Shown: positions 23,047 to 32,458, numbered from the stretch's first letter. The stretch: DNA of 64,000 nucleotides from Salinithrix halophila (GCF_042650125.1 NZ_JBHSAP010000009.1:186001-250000); one strand, 5' to 3'. Notes: generated by a model not told the origin, from the sequence alone. A program made the numbers and translations.

Positions 23047-24291
23047 ATGAACGCATCCTGGACTGATTCTAAAAAAAAGCGGGAACTCCTCGCTCAAGTT
23101 ATCTTCTGGCGGAGACACCTTCACCAATATCCGGAACTCTCTTTCCAGGAACGAAAAACAGCTGATTTCGTCTTTCATACGTTATCTTCATTCAGGGGTT
23201 TGACGATCACCCGACCCACGCCAACCAGCGTCTGTGCCACTCTAAAAGGAAACCTCCCCGGCCCTACTGTTGCTCTCCGAGCCGATATGGATGCTCTGCC
23301 TATCCAGGAAGAAAATGATGTCGACTACGTCTCACGCCATCCAGGTGTGATGCACGCATGCGGCCATGATGGTCACACAGCCATGCTCCTCGGTGCCGCC
23401 CGATTTTTCACCGATATGCGGGAAGAGCTTCGAGGGGAACTCCGTTTCCTCTTTCAGCACGCCGAAGAAATCCCGCCCGGGGGAGCGAGAGACTTAGTGG
23501 CTGCGGGTGCAATGGAAGGCGTTGACGCTGTCCTCGGAACCCATCTTTGGTCCCCCCTTCCCACGGGAAAAGTGGGCGTTGTCTACGGGCCAGCTATGGC
23601 CAGTATGGACACCTTCATGATCACCATCCGCGGTAAAGGCGGTCATGCCGGTGCTCCACACCAAACCGTGGATAGTATTGCCGTCGGTGCCCAAGTGGTA
23701 TCCAACTTACAGCATGTAGTGGCCCGCAACATGGACCCCCTCTCCTCCACGGTCCTCTCCATAACCAAATTCCTTGCCGGAACCACCCACAATATCATCC
23801 CTGGCTCCGTCCTGATCGAAGGTTCCGTCCGAACATTGGACGAGGAAGCTCGTCAGGATCTCCCTGCTCTCATGGAGCGAGTCATCCGCGGCATTACCTC
23901 CGCCCATGGGGCCGATTATCAATGGCATTATAAGCAGGGGTACCATGCTGTCGTCAATGAAGGTCGAACCACACAACTCGTGGAAGAAACGGTCCGTGAA
24001 TGCCTGGGAACCGAAGCTCTCGTCCACATGGATCCCATTATGGGCGGAGAAGATTTTTCCGCATATCAGCGAGAAGCTCCGGGTGCCTTTTTCTTTACCG
24101 GGATCGGCAACAAAGGAAAAAGTACCGACTATCCTCATCACCACCCTCGCTTCAATATTGATGAAGACGCGCTGGAAACCGGGCTCATCGTATTGATCCA
24201 CACAACCCTCCGCTTATTGGAAAACGAGGACCAACCCAACATCCATGACCTGGGAGGTTCGCACCATGGGCCAAAGCATCATCCAGGTTAA
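23047..24291 (+). CDS. M20 family amidohydrolase (N-acyl-amino-acid hydrolase type)
   Basis: The 414-residue cytoplasmic metallo-hydrolase has the M20D layout: WRRHLHQYPELSFQE near the N-terminus, the metal site HACGHDGH (103-110, Cys105, His107), FQHAEEIPPGGA with the catalytic Glu, a dimerisation lid (MITIRGKGGHAGAPHQTVD) and MGGEDFSAY. Such enzymes remove acyl groups from amino acids or hippurate. ATG 23047 has AAGGAGGA upstream. The 3' end overlaps the start of the PhzF-like gene by 26 bp, so the two are translated together. Confidence 0.87.
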   Translation: MNASWTDSKKKRELLAQVIFWRRHLHQYPELSFQERKTADFVFHTLSSFRGLTITRPTPTSVCATLKGNLPGPTVALRADMDALPIQEENDVDYVSRHPGVMHACGHDGHTAMLLGAARFFTDMREELRGELRFLFQHAEEIPPGGARDLVAAGAMEGVDAVLGTHLWSPLPTGKVGVVYGPAMASMDTFMITIRGKGGHAGAPHQTVDSIAVGAQVVSNLQHVVARNMDPLSSTVLSITKFLAGTTHNIIPGSVLIEGSVRTLDEEARQDLPALMERVIRGITSAHGADYQWHYKQGYHAVVNEGRTTQLVEETVRECLGTEALVHMDPIMGGEDFSAYQREAPGAFFFTGIGNKGKSTDYPHHHPRFNIDEDALETGLIVLIHTTLRLLENEDQPNIHDLGGSHHGPKHHPG

Positions 24292-25063
24292 CGCCTTTAC
24301 AAACCGGCCTTTTACCGGAAACCCTGCTGCCGTATGCATCCTACCCAACTCTAGGGAAGACCGTTGGATGCAGCAGATCGCCAAAGAAATGAACCTTCCC
24401 GAGACCGCCTTTCTCTACGAACAACCAGGCGGGTACCGACTACGTTGGTTTACTCCCCTTGAGGAGGAAGACCTTTGCGGACACGCCACCCTGGCGACTG
24501 CTCATGTCTTATGGGAACAAGAGCGGGCTGATCCGGCCCAAACCCTCTATTTCCATACAAAAAGCGGCTTGCTGACCGCCCACCGGGAGGGAGAATGGAT
24601 CGTTCTTGATTTTCCTGCTGAGCCAATCCGCCTGTTGCCCGAAATCCCCGCCGCCCTGAAGGATCGTTATGGAGATATCATCAAACGAGCAGGATCTAAC
24701 CGGTTGGACCATTTCCTTGAGTTGGAATCGGAAACAGAGGTCCGCCGCTTCAACCCTGAAAAAGCCCTAGGAACCCTGCCGATCCACCGCGGATTGATCG
24801 TCAGCAGCCAAGGGGATCAGGGTCCGTATGACATCGTCTCCCGCTTTTTCGCCCCCAACCACGGTATTTCCGAGGACCCCGTCACCGGTTCCGCCCACTG
24901 CGCCCTGGGGCCCTATTGGACGGAGCTGTTGGCTAAAGATGAGCTCCTCGCTTTCCAGGCTTCGGAGCGAGGCGGCACGCTTCGCGTGCGTAACCGGGGG
25001 AATCGTGTCCAGTTGCTCGGGCAGGCAGTCACGGTATGGAGAGGAGAGCTAGCGAAAGCATGA
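24266..25063 (+). CDS. PhzF family isomerase/epimerase
   Basis: The 265-residue protein has the PhzF double hot-dog layout: QVNAFTNRPFTGNPAAVCIL at the start, the catalytic Glu in MNLPETAFL, LRWFTPLEEEDLCGHATLATAHVLW and DPVTGSAHCALGPYW. PhzF itself isomerises DHHA; most genomic homologues have unknown substrates. ATG 24266 (GGGAGG site) lies within the end of the M20 gene. Phenazine genes are absent, so phenazine synthesis is not implied. Confidence 0.85.
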   Translation: MGQSIIQVNAFTNRPFTGNPAAVCILPNSREDRWMQQIAKEMNLPETAFLYEQPGGYRLRWFTPLEEEDLCGHATLATAHVLWEQERADPAQTLYFHTKSGLLTAHREGEWIVLDFPAEPIRLLPEIPAALKDRYGDIIKRAGSNRLDHFLELESETEVRRFNPEKALGTLPIHRGLIVSSQGDQGPYDIVSRFFAPNHGISEDPVTGSAHCALGPYWTELLAKDELLAFQASERGGTLRVRNRGNRVQLLGQAVTVWRGELAKA

Positions 25064-25089
25064 GAAAAGAGGGTTTGTCAGTAGCCTTA

Positions 25090-25110
25090 AGCAGCTCCGG
25101 CTGCTTTTTT
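25090..25110 (+). terminator. Terminator of the M20-PhzF operon
   Basis: AGCAGC/GCTGCT stem, four-base loop, followed by TTTTTTG. Confidence 0.85.
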
Positions 25111-25214
25111 GTTTTGGCACGGGTACACCATGAAATGCGATAGGAAGGATATATGCAGAAGAAGGTGAATACGAGTTAGGGAGATTGAACATGAAAGAAC
25201 AAGGAGGCGGTCCA

Positions 25215-27026
25215 ATGAATCGCCAACAACCCCTGAAAGATACGCTACGCCGATACATGGAAATCCGCTCGGCATATGCCCCCGCTTTCAGCTGTGACAA
25301 CCGGGAAATGCTGTTCCTGTGTACCATTAGCGGAACCCCACAGGTTTGGAGTCTTGGACCGGAATCCCCCTGGCCGAAACAACTCACCTTTTTTTCCGAC
25401 CGGGTCATGGATGGATTCCCTTCACCGACTGTTGAGAAAATCTGTATCCGTATGGATCAGGGGGGAAATGAACGGGCCCAACTGTTCCTCATGGGGTCGG
25501 ATGGGCAGAATTTGGAGAATATATCCCAAGACCCTGACCATATCTATCTGTTCGGTGCCTGGTCTCCCGACGGTCGTCGTTTTTCCTATAGTTCCAACCG
25601 CCGGGACTCTATCCATTTCGATATCTATCAATATGACATTGATAGCGCAAGCCATCGATTACTTCATCAAAGCGATCATACGAACTATGCCGGGCAATTT
25701 AGCCCTGACGGAGGGAAACTCCTTTTCTCCCGCCATCATACGAATGCGGATAACGATCTCTATCTGCTGGAGATCGAAACGGGGGAGATCACTCTCCTCA
25801 CTCCCCACGACCGTGAATCGGTTTTTCATCACGCCTGCTTTGCCAAGGATGGCAAGTCTCTCTACTTATTGTCAAACCGGGACAGTGAGTTTACCCGAGT
25901 AGCCCATCTTTACCTTGACAGGGAACACTGGGTTTGGCTGACAGATGACCGTTGGGACGCGGAGAATCTTACTTTGTCCCCGAATGGAAACGCCCTCGCT
26001 TTCAGCCTTAATATCGAAGGAACCTCCCGAATCGCTATTTGGGATTGCAAGGCTTCCCAATCGATCGCCTTGCCGGAAATTCCCCAGGGGTTTGTCATGG
26101 ACCTAGAGTGGAATCGAGAGAGCTCAGCTCTCGCTTTTACACTTAGCAGCCCCCGATATGCCAATGAAATATGGCAGCTCGATTTACGGAAGAATCATTT
26201 GCTCCGACGGACATACGCCTCTATCTCCGGAATCCCTCAGGAACGTTTCATTCAACCTGAATGGGTCCACTTTCCTTCCTTTGATGATCTCTCGATTCCG
26301 GCTTTCTACTACCGCCCCAACCATCAGAAAACACCTTACCCGGTGCTCGTCTGGGTGCATGGGGGGCCGGAATCCCAAAGCCGAAACAGTTTCAACAGTC
26401 TGATCCAATTTTTCCTTCAGCAAGGAATCGCGGTGTTCGTGCCCAATGTGCGAGGAAGTGATGGATACGGTCGGACCTATGTACACTTGGATGATGTCCG
26501 TAAGCGGATGGATTCCGTAGCGGATTTGGCTAAAGGGGTGGAGTGGCTAGTTTCCCATGGAGATGCTGATAAGAAATCCATCGCTGTCATGGGAGGAAGT
26601 TATGGTGGGTTTATGGTTCTGGCTGCCCTTACCCACTATCCGGACTTATGGGCGGCAGGGGTGGACATTGTCGGAATTGCCAACCTTCGAACGTTTATCC
26701 AAAACACCAGCCCTTATCGCCGTCACCTGAGAGAATCTGAATACGGCACCGTGGAAAGAGATGGTTGCTTTTTTGACACCATCTCCCCCATCCACCACGT
26801 CGACAAAATCAAGGCTCCTCTTTTTGTTATCCACGGGGCCAACGACCCTCGGGTCCCCGTCGATGAAGCGGAACAAATCGTCAGGGCCCTTCGAAAACGA
26901 AGCCATCCGGTAGATTACCTTCGTTTCGAGGATGAAGGACATGGCTTGGTCAAGTTGGAAAACAAGGTGAAAGCGTACGGGGAAGTTGCGAAGTTTCTTG
27001 ATCGGTGGTTATTGAACGAAATGTGA
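25215..27026 (+). CDS. S9 family serine peptidase (acylaminoacyl-peptidase type)
   Basis: The 603-residue protein has a beta-propeller N-terminal half with repeated WSPDGRRFSYSSN/FSPDGGKLLFSRH-type blades and a C-terminal alpha/beta hydrolase half. The catalytic triad is Ser462 in GGSYGG, Asp544 in HGANDPR and His576 in DEGHG. It cleaves short peptides in the cytoplasm; no signal peptide is present. ATG 25215 has AAGGAGGCGG upstream; frames from 25185 or 25191 lack a site. Single gene. Confidence 0.9.
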   Translation: MNRQQPLKDTLRRYMEIRSAYAPAFSCDNREMLFLCTISGTPQVWSLGPESPWPKQLTFFSDRVMDGFPSPTVEKICIRMDQGGNERAQLFLMGSDGQNLENISQDPDHIYLFGAWSPDGRRFSYSSNRRDSIHFDIYQYDIDSASHRLLHQSDHTNYAGQFSPDGGKLLFSRHHTNADNDLYLLEIETGEITLLTPHDRESVFHHACFAKDGKSLYLLSNRDSEFTRVAHLYLDREHWVWLTDDRWDAENLTLSPNGNALAFSLNIEGTSRIAIWDCKASQSIALPEIPQGFVMDLEWNRESSALAFTLSSPRYANEIWQLDLRKNHLLRRTYASISGIPQERFIQPEWVHFPSFDDLSIPAFYYRPNHQKTPYPVLVWVHGGPESQSRNSFNSLIQFFLQQGIAVFVPNVRGSDGYGRTYVHLDDVRKRMDSVADLAKGVEWLVSHGDADKKSIAVMGGSYGGFMVLAALTHYPDLWAAGVDIVGIANLRTFIQNTSPYRRHLRESEYGTVERDGCFFDTISPIHHVDKIKAPLFVIHGANDPRVPVDEAEQIVRALRKRSHPVDYLRFEDEGHGLVKLENKVKAYGEVAKFLDRWLLNEM

Positions 27027-27050
27027 GAAGGAAACAAAGAGGTGAAAAAA

Positions 27051-27085
27051 GGGGCCTCTCCCTAGAGTGGGAGTAAGGCCTCTTT
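27051..27085. terminator. Bidirectional terminator between the S9 peptidase and YetF-like genes
   Basis: GGCC...CTCCC/GGGAG...GGCC imperfect stem; CTCTTTG tail on plus and CCTTTTTTC on minus. Confidence 0.65.
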
Positions 27086-27128
27086 GCGTGGAGGTCACTC
27101 GATCAAATGCACCGGGGATCGTTCGAAG

Positions 27129-27833
27129 TTATTGGTTATCTTTCTTTGTACCATCATCCCGAAAGTCCATATACAAATTTCCGTCCGTTTCCATCAGAAC
27201 ATAAAAGACCTCATCAATCGAGTTGACAGGCTTTTGTTTTCGAACCTCCTTCAATAACCATTCTTCCGATTGACCGATTTTACGTAGATTTTCTGCAATC
27301 ACCTGGCCGTCCACTACTAGATCAAGCGGTTCTTGGGGTACCGATGATGGCTTGAATACATTTTTAGGCGTGGTTGGCTGATAATCCGGCTTCATCATGA
27401 CTGAAAGGGACCCGTCGTTTTCCAGGATGCCAAACTGGACCTTAGACATGTCAAAGACATCTTTTTGTCGCAGTAACTCCATGATCTCCCCCATCGTAAA
27501 CCGGGTTTTCTTCATGTTGTCTTCCATAAGCTTGCCCCCCGAGATCACAAGGACAGGCTCCCCCTCCAGCCATTTCCGGGCTTTGCGACTTTTCATAGCG
27601 ATAAAGGACATAGACAGAGTCAAAAACCCGAACAAAATCAAGCCAAACCAATGATAGCCCATATTGCGATCCAAATCTGTGGCCATGGTAGCCGCAATGG
27701 AGCCAAAGGTAATCCCGTTGACGTATTCAAAAAAAGTCATCTCGGCCATCTGTTGTTTTCCCAGGATCATCGTCAATACCATAATGGTTCCGAAAGCAAG
27801 CAGCGTTTGCAACAGAATTTGAAGATATTCCAT
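27129..27833 (-). CDS. DUF421 family membrane protein (YetF/YdfS type)
   Basis: The 234-residue protein has two or three N-terminal membrane spans (LQILLQTLLAFGTIMVLTMILGKQQMAEM with the family motif TFFEYVNGITFGSIAA) and a cytoplasmic alpha/beta domain (LMEDNMKKTRFTMGEIMELLRQKDVFDMSKV...QFGILENDGSLSV, split across residues). Members are common in spore-formers; function unknown, YetF proteins being linked to membranes of spores. ATG 27833 has GGAGGAG upstream; an extension to 27935 lacks one. Monocistronic. Confidence 0.85.
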   Translation of the reverse strand: MEYLQILLQTLLAFGTIMVLTMILGKQQMAEMTFFEYVNGITFGSIAATMATDLDRNMGYHWFGLILFGFLTLSMSFIAMKSRKARKWLEGEPVLVISGGKLMEDNMKKTRFTMGEIMELLRQKDVFDMSKVQFGILENDGSLSVMMKPDYQPTTPKNVFKPSSVPQEPLDLVVDGQVIAENLRKIGQSEEWLLKEVRKQKPVNSIDEVFYVLMETDGNLYMDFRDDGTKKDNQ

Positions 27834-27999
27834 GATACTCCTCCTACCGTAACGTCTCCCTATGTCCTTGTATGGACTTTCCCCCCTTTTTTTATACAAC
27901 CAAGCGTGGGTCGAGCACCCCATATGGGTTCCCATAAGTCATAATTTTCGAAATTAATAATATTTATTAATCGGACTAACGGAATGGAGGTTGGCAGGT

Positions 28000-29343
28000 A
28001 TGATGTTTTTTTACCGTCTCATCATGTCGGGGGTGGCGGTGATTCTCTGCAGCGGGCTTTCCATAGGATTAGCTCACGCCACAGAATTATCGTCCACCAG
28101 ACTCCCGTACCACTCATCTCTGAAAGCGGCTAGTCAGGAAAAAAAGATCCGCCCGTCCGTGAAGTTTACACCCGTCAACAGTTCCCCGCAGAACACCTAT
28201 CCCATCATATTGGTTCACGGTTTGGCCGGTTTCGACGACCTTTATGGATTTTTTCAATATTGGGGAGGTCTGACCGATATTGAAAAAGATCTGCGGAAGC
28301 GGGGATATCACGTCTATACGGCGGATATCGGCACTTTTTCGAGTAATTGGGACCGGGCGGTGGAGTTATATGCCCAAATTAAAGGGGGACGAGCTGATTA
28401 CGGGGCTGCCCACGCGAAGAAACACGGGCATGATCGCTACGGAAGAACCTACCCTGGCCTCTATCCAGAGTGGGGGAAAGTCGACGAAAAGACAGGGAAA
28501 GTGAACAAAGTCCATCTCATCGGCCACAGCTTAGGTGGACAGACGGTACGAACTTTGGTTCAACTTCTGGAACACGGGGACAAAAATGAAAGCGCTTTCA
28601 AAAAGGGCGTTGGCCTGTCTCCTTTATTCAATCATGAGCAAAAATCATGGGTGTCTAGCGTGATGGCGATTTCCAGCCCTCATGACGGGAGCACCTTGAC
28701 TTATCAGATTGAAGAGATGATGCCGAAAGCTCAACAATTAATCGCCGCTTTTGCGGCTATTTCGGGAAACCGCAGTTTCGTTGATTATGATTTTAAATTG
28801 GACCAATGGGGACTAAAACGGCACCCCGGAGAACCCTTTAACGATTACATGAAACGGGTGTGTAAAAGCTCTATCTGGAAGAAGACCAAGGATAGCAGTG
28901 AATGGGACACCAGTTTGCCGGGGGCCATTGAATTAAATCAGTGGGTACAAGCACAACCGCAAGTCTATTACTTTTCAGTGGGAACGGAGCAAACCTATCG
29001 CAGCCCTTTTACAGGACACGAAGTCCCAGAACTCCTGATGAATCCCGCTTTTTACTCCTTTTCTTTCTATATGGGAAAATATACACGCAACTTCGATGAA
29101 ATGATCGTGGACAAAGGGTGGTTCAAAAATGACGGAATGGTCAACACCCGCTCGATGGCGGGTCCGACAATGGGATCGACTGACCTCATCGTTCCATACA
29201 ACGGTACACCCCAGATCGGCAAATGGAATTACCTTGGGACGATGAAGTCCTATGACCATGTCGATATTATCGGAATGGGGATACGCGATATGAGACCATG
29301 GTATCGTGGCATGGCCGCCTTGCTCGCCTCCCTCCCCGAATAA
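28000..29343 (+). CDS. Secreted family I.5 lipase (thermoalkalophilic lipase type)
   Basis: The 447-residue precursor has a signal peptide (hydrophobic core MSGVAVILCSGLSIGLAHA, cleavage after about residue 27). PIILVHGLAGF begins the hydrolase fold; Ser177 lies in GHSLGG, and SYDHVDIIG supplies the His. The His pair in HAKKHGHDRYGRTYPGL (about 138 and 144) matches the zinc-binding histidines of Geobacillus lipases. The nucleophile box is GHSLG, not AHSQG as in Geobacillus family members. It should release fatty acids from triacylglycerols outside the cell. ATG 28000 lies 9 nt after GGAGG; TTG 27991 touches that site. Single gene. Confidence 0.92.
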   Translation: MMFFYRLIMSGVAVILCSGLSIGLAHATELSSTRLPYHSSLKAASQEKKIRPSVKFTPVNSSPQNTYPIILVHGLAGFDDLYGFFQYWGGLTDIEKDLRKRGYHVYTADIGTFSSNWDRAVELYAQIKGGRADYGAAHAKKHGHDRYGRTYPGLYPEWGKVDEKTGKVNKVHLIGHSLGGQTVRTLVQLLEHGDKNESAFKKGVGLSPLFNHEQKSWVSSVMAISSPHDGSTLTYQIEEMMPKAQQLIAAFAAISGNRSFVDYDFKLDQWGLKRHPGEPFNDYMKRVCKSSIWKKTKDSSEWDTSLPGAIELNQWVQAQPQVYYFSVGTEQTYRSPFTGHEVPELLMNPAFYSFSFYMGKYTRNFDEMIVDKGWFKNDGMVNTRSMAGPTMGSTDLIVPYNGTPQIGKWNYLGTMKSYDHVDIIGMGIRDMRPWYRGMAALLASLPE

Positions 29344-29365
29344 ACCCGAGGGAATCAAAAAAACG

Positions 29366-29384
29366 GGATGAGCGATGCTCATCC
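29366..29384. terminator. Bidirectional terminator between lipase and comG operon
   Basis: GGATGAGC/GCTCATCC with a three-base loop; TTTTCC on plus and CGTTTTTTTG on minus, the latter ending comG. Confidence 0.85.
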
Positions 29385-29393
29385 TTTTCCATC

Positions 29394-29783
29394 CTAGCGA
29401 CTCCATTCCCGTATTTGACAGGTTTCTCGGTCTACTTCCACTCGAATCGTCTGCTTGATTCCTCTCCCTCGAGCAACGGAAACGAGACGGATCGCATTCC
29501 TTGCCCGCCCCTCCACTTGGGTTTTGGCTTGGATGCCGTTTATACGGGTGGTAATCGGAGTGATGTTTTTTCTAGAAGTGCACAGGTGGTTCTGTATGCG
29601 GGCCAGACCGCTTTCGGCAGCGTATTGGGCTCGGAGTGTCTTCCACTCGGCTGAAACCGTGTGGCCTGAGCGAAAGAGTTGGGAGAGGGCTGCTGTCAGC
29701 AGGATAAAAAGCAGAACGGAAACCGCCAATACGAAGGGAAGGGCGATACCCCGTTGATCGTTGAAGGGGAACCATCCGGTCAT
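29394..29783 (-). CDS. comGG: ComGG-like competence pseudopilin accessory protein
   Basis: This 129-residue protein is the last of the comG operon. It has an N-terminal hydrophobic helix (GIALPFVLAVSVLLFILLTAALS) followed by QYAAESGLARI, a PilX-like pattern of minor pilin-like proteins. The sequence is too divergent to recognise ComGG by itself; position supports it. Its ATG overlaps the comGF stop (ATGA type) and has a GGGAGGG site. Confidence 0.75.
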   Translation of the reverse strand: MTGWFPFNDQRGIALPFVLAVSVLLFILLTAALSQLFRSGHTVSAEWKTLRAQYAAESGLARIQNHLCTSRKNITPITTRINGIQAKTQVEGRARNAIRLVSVARGRGIKQTIRVEVDRETCQIREWSR

Positions 29784-30358
29784 GGAGAAACCCTCCCCCG
29801 AAAATACCTTCGGATCGAGAGATCACTGTGCCAGTTTTGCAGTCGGGTCTCCACCCACACCCCTTCACGGTCAGGCTCAAACCCACTGAAGTAGACGTTC
29901 TGCAGAACGATTGTCGTACCGCGGAACTTCCTTTCGCTCGACGGTCGAATGCTGCGAATCAAGCGTCGTCGGTATTGTTTGTAACGCACCGTATCTCCGG
30001 AGGGAAGATCGAAGAGGAGCCACCCTTCAGAAGAGAGGCGAAAACGCCTCCCCCGGCGCACCTCGTTCCGAACATCAGCTGTAAACTGGGCGACCTCCGC
30101 CTGCAGTTGGTGACGATAGAATCCTTTTTTCAGTTCCTTTTCCATGACATATTCCAGGGAAAAGATGACCGGAATCAGGATCACCAAGACAGCCATTACC
30201 ACAGCCAACTCGACATAGGTGAACCCCCCTTGGCAACTGCTTACGGCTGGTACTGAACGCTTTTTAAGGAGAGTTTTCGTGCCCGTTTCTCGCGGTCCTT
30301 CCACCGCACCTCCACCTCGCTTCCCGTAAGTCGAGGGCCGATTCGGCTTTTCCGCCAC
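29780..30358 (-). CDS. comGF: ComGF-like competence pseudopilin
   Basis: The recognisable protein begins with a type IV pilin-like segment QGGFTYVELAVVMAVLVILIP, then a long helix and beta-rich C-terminus (LLFDLPSGDTVRYKQYRRRL). This matches ComGF position and type. The start is unclear: GTG 30358 gives an overlap of about 118 bp with comGE and a basic N-terminus; a GTG near 30304 after GGTGGAGG is an alternative; no start lies immediately before the pilin segment. Confidence 0.7.
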   Translation of the reverse strand: MAEKPNRPSTYGKRGGGAVEGPRETGTKTLLKKRSVPAVSSCQGGFTYVELAVVMAVLVILIPVIFSLEYVMEKELKKGFYRHQLQAEVAQFTADVRNEVRRGRRFRLSSEGWLLFDLPSGDTVRYKQYRRRLIRSIRPSSERKFRGTTIVLQNVYFSGFEPDREGVWVETRLQNWHSDLSIRRYFRGRVSP

Positions 30359-30606
30359 TTTATCCGGTACCGAACCCCGTTGCTTTGCTGGACCCGCTTC
30401 CCACTAGCCGGGGCTTCCAGAGAGGAGCGCTGAACCTCTTCCATCCGGGACTCCAGAATGGCCATCGCCTCCATCTGACGTCCCCGGGAAACCAGCTGGC
30501 CGTTTATCTCTAGGGCTACCGGCAGGGCCGTGGAGAGCAGGATGCCAACGATCAACATCGCTGTCACCGTTTCTGCCAGGGTAAACCCCTTCTGATCCCA
30601 AATCAC
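30241..30606 (-). CDS. comGE: ComGE-like competence pseudopilin
   Basis: The 121-residue protein has a class III signal MIWDQKGFTLAETVTAMLIVGILL, cut after the Gly of QKG, and a small soluble domain. The start GTG 30606 overlaps the comGD stop (GTGA) and has GGAGGTGG upstream. It is a minor pseudopilin of the DNA-uptake pilus. Confidence 0.78.
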   Translation of the reverse strand: MIWDQKGFTLAETVTAMLIVGILLSTALPVALEINGQLVSRGRQMEAMAILESRMEEVQRSSLEAPASGKRVQQSNGVRYRIKWRKSRIGPRLTGSEVEVRWKDREKRARKLSLKSVQYQP

Positions 30607-31055
30607 GGATCCACCTCCACCTTGGGCCGGCCCGAGGCTACCTGTACAATCACACGCCCAGCCTGTGTACTGCCGACAACCAGCCGGAAAGTGCCACCTC
30701 GCACCTGCCCCGTAGGCCGAAAGGTGACCCGATTTCCCGGGTAGTTGCTCGTCAGTTTATATCGCGGCGGAATTGCTTCCCTCCGTAGCGTCCGTCTTCC
30801 TTTCTTCACGGTGTAGGTCTGCCTCTTTTCGTCCAGCTGTAACACCGTTTTCTCCTCGGTCAATCGGGCCTCCCGCTGGGCCAGGCGCAGATCCTCCGCT
30901 AACCCTCCCAGGAAGAGTTCCCGCTCCAAACGATCTCCCCATTGGACAAAAGCGGGCACAGCGAGAGACACTAAGAGACCAATCAGAGAAAGGGTTAAGG
31001 CCAGCTCTACCAGCGTCCAGCCCTCTTCGTCGCTTTTTAAACGGTTAGTCACCAT
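30603..31055 (-). CDS. comGD: ComGD-like competence pseudopilin (GspH type)
   Basis: The 150-residue minor pseudopilin has the prepilin signal DEEGWTLVELALTLSLIGLLVSL and a beta-rich domain typical of GspH/ComGD (VTFRPTGQVRGGTFRLVV). Phe at +1 of the mature pilin is replaced by Trp, the consensus Glu at +5 is kept. ATG 31055 lies inside the end of comGC, so translation is coupled. Confidence 0.82.
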   Translation of the reverse strand: MVTNRLKSDEEGWTLVELALTLSLIGLLVSLAVPAFVQWGDRLERELFLGGLAEDLRLAQREARLTEEKTVLQLDEKRQTYTVKKGRRTLRREAIPPRYKLTSNYPGNRVTFRPTGQVRGGTFRLVVGSTQAGRVIVQVASGRPKVEVDP

Positions 31056-31386
31056 GTTTCGTACACTTCACCCTTTTTTCTACTGAGGCCCCTTTCCGAA
31101 TCGTATATTTCCCCTTGGCCGGACAAGTCGGCTTCGTACGAAGGTAACCTCGGCGGTGTAAGATAGCAACACTCTTTGGATAAGAGCCCATTTCCAGATA
31201 ATGATTATCCGCCTGGGAACCGATCAGTTTTCGGTTGGCCTCACAGGCCCGTTCCTGTGCAGATTGGCCCGCGGCCTTCAAATTGGGCAGGGCGATTGCG
31301 ATAATCACCCCGATGACAAAGATCACTACCAACATCTCAATCAAAGTAAACCCACGTTGATCCTTTAACAACTGTTTTCCGTTCAT
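31045..31386 (-). CDS. comGC: ComGC major competence pseudopilin
   Basis: The 113-residue protein has the classical prepilin site RGFTLIEMLVVIFVIGVIIAIALP with cleavage after Gly12 by ComC peptidase, then the ComGC domain. Two Cys (CPAKG, VKCTKHG) in the C-terminal part could form a disulfide. It is the main subunit of the transformation pseudopilus. ATG 31386 has an AGAGGTGCC site. Confidence 0.9.
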   Translation of the reverse strand: MNGKQLLKDQRGFTLIEMLVVIFVIGVIIAIALPNLKAAGQSAQERACEANRKLIGSQADNHYLEMGSYPKSVAILHRRGYLRTKPTCPAKGKYTIRKGASVEKRVKCTKHGD

Positions 31387-31411
31387 CCCTGGGCACCTCT
31401 TTCATTCGAGA

Positions 31412-32458
31412 TCATATGGCTCGGACTAGATGAAGCATCGGAAGAAACATGGCGAGTACCGTTCCCGTCATCACTACCCCTATCCCAAAAATCAACAGAG
31501 GTTCCAAACTGCGGGTAAAGCGTTGCATCCGCTCCCGGATCATCATCTCCGTTCCCCTAGCCAAAGTGAGCAGGGATTGATCCAGCCGCCCCGCTTCTTC
31601 CCCGAGAGCAACTAGTTGTTTTAGAGAGGGAAGAAAAAGGTTTCCCTCCTTCGCTAGGCTTTTATGGAAAAATTCGCCCCCCAGCAGTCTCTCTTTCACC
31701 CGATGGACACCCTTAGCCAAGGGATACCAGGGGCTGAAACATTCCACCATCTCTACGGCCTTGAGAAGAGGAACGCCTGACCGGAGTAATGATCCCAGCT
31801 GAACGGACAGGTAGTGTGTAAAACGGAGGGCAAAATAAGAGCGCACCAAAGGCAGGCGGTACCACCAGGCCATCCATCGGCTCCGCTCCCCTGGGGGAAG
31901 ACGACGAAGGATAAGAAAAATGAGAGCACCCAACAAAATAGCAGCCCCTGCCATATAGAACCCTCCCCGTACAATGCTATAGAAGGAAAGGAAGAGTTGT
32001 GTATACAGAGGCAACGTGAGCCCCATCGTTTCATACATCTCGGTAAATCGGGGTACCACCGTCGTCACCAGAAAGAAAAATGCGAATCCGACTAGAACCA
32101 ACACCACCGCCGGGTAAGTGAGCGCCTGAATCATATCCCTCACCAGCTTCCCCTGTTCCCTGTAGTAGCTTTCACCCTGCCGTAGACCAAAGGCATAATC
32201 CCCATGTTCCTCCGCCGCCTGTAAAAAGGAAACAAAAAGGAGCGGCAACCCCTCCTCCGCCAACGCATCCGGCAGGTTTTTCCCCTCATCCAGCCCCTCG
32301 GTGATCCGGTCGGCTTCCCCCTTCTTCAAGATTCCCTGCTCCCCCAATAGGCGGACACTGGGCAGCAACGGAAACCCGGCCTCCAGGAGATTGGCCAGAT
32401 GTTGGCTTAACGGAACGATCCGGTCATGGTTCCATCGGGATTTCACCCACCTACTCAT
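31412..32458 (-). CDS. comGB: ComGB, type II secretion F-type inner membrane protein
   Basis: The 348-residue polytopic protein has two GspF domains, each with LLEAGFPLLPSVRLL / LLRSGVPLLKAVEMV pattern, and three membrane spans. It anchors the pseudopilus assembly platform. ATG 32458 overlaps the end of comGA by 8 bp. Confidence 0.9.
   Translation of the reverse strand: MSRWVKSRWNHDRIVPLSQHLANLLEAGFPLLPSVRLLGEQGILKKGEADRITEGLDEGKNLPDALAEEGLPLLFVSFLQAAEEHGDYAFGLRQGESYYREQGKLVRDMIQALTYPAVVLVLVGFAFFFLVTTVVPRFTEMYETMGLTLPLYTQLFLSFYSIVRGGFYMAGAAILLGALIFLILRRLPPGERSRWMAWWYRLPLVRSYFALRFTHYLSVQLGSLLRSGVPLLKAVEMVECFSPWYPLAKGVHRVKERLLGGEFFHKSLAKEGNLFLPSLKQLVALGEEAGRLDQSLLTLARGTEMMIRERMQRFTRSLEPLLIFGIGVVMTGTVLAMFLPMLHLVRAI

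Noticed and set aside
24266..25063. Phenazine biosynthesis cluster, suggested by a PhzF homologue
   Set aside because: No phzA/B/D/E/G genes nearby; PhzF-like proteins are widespread without phenazines.
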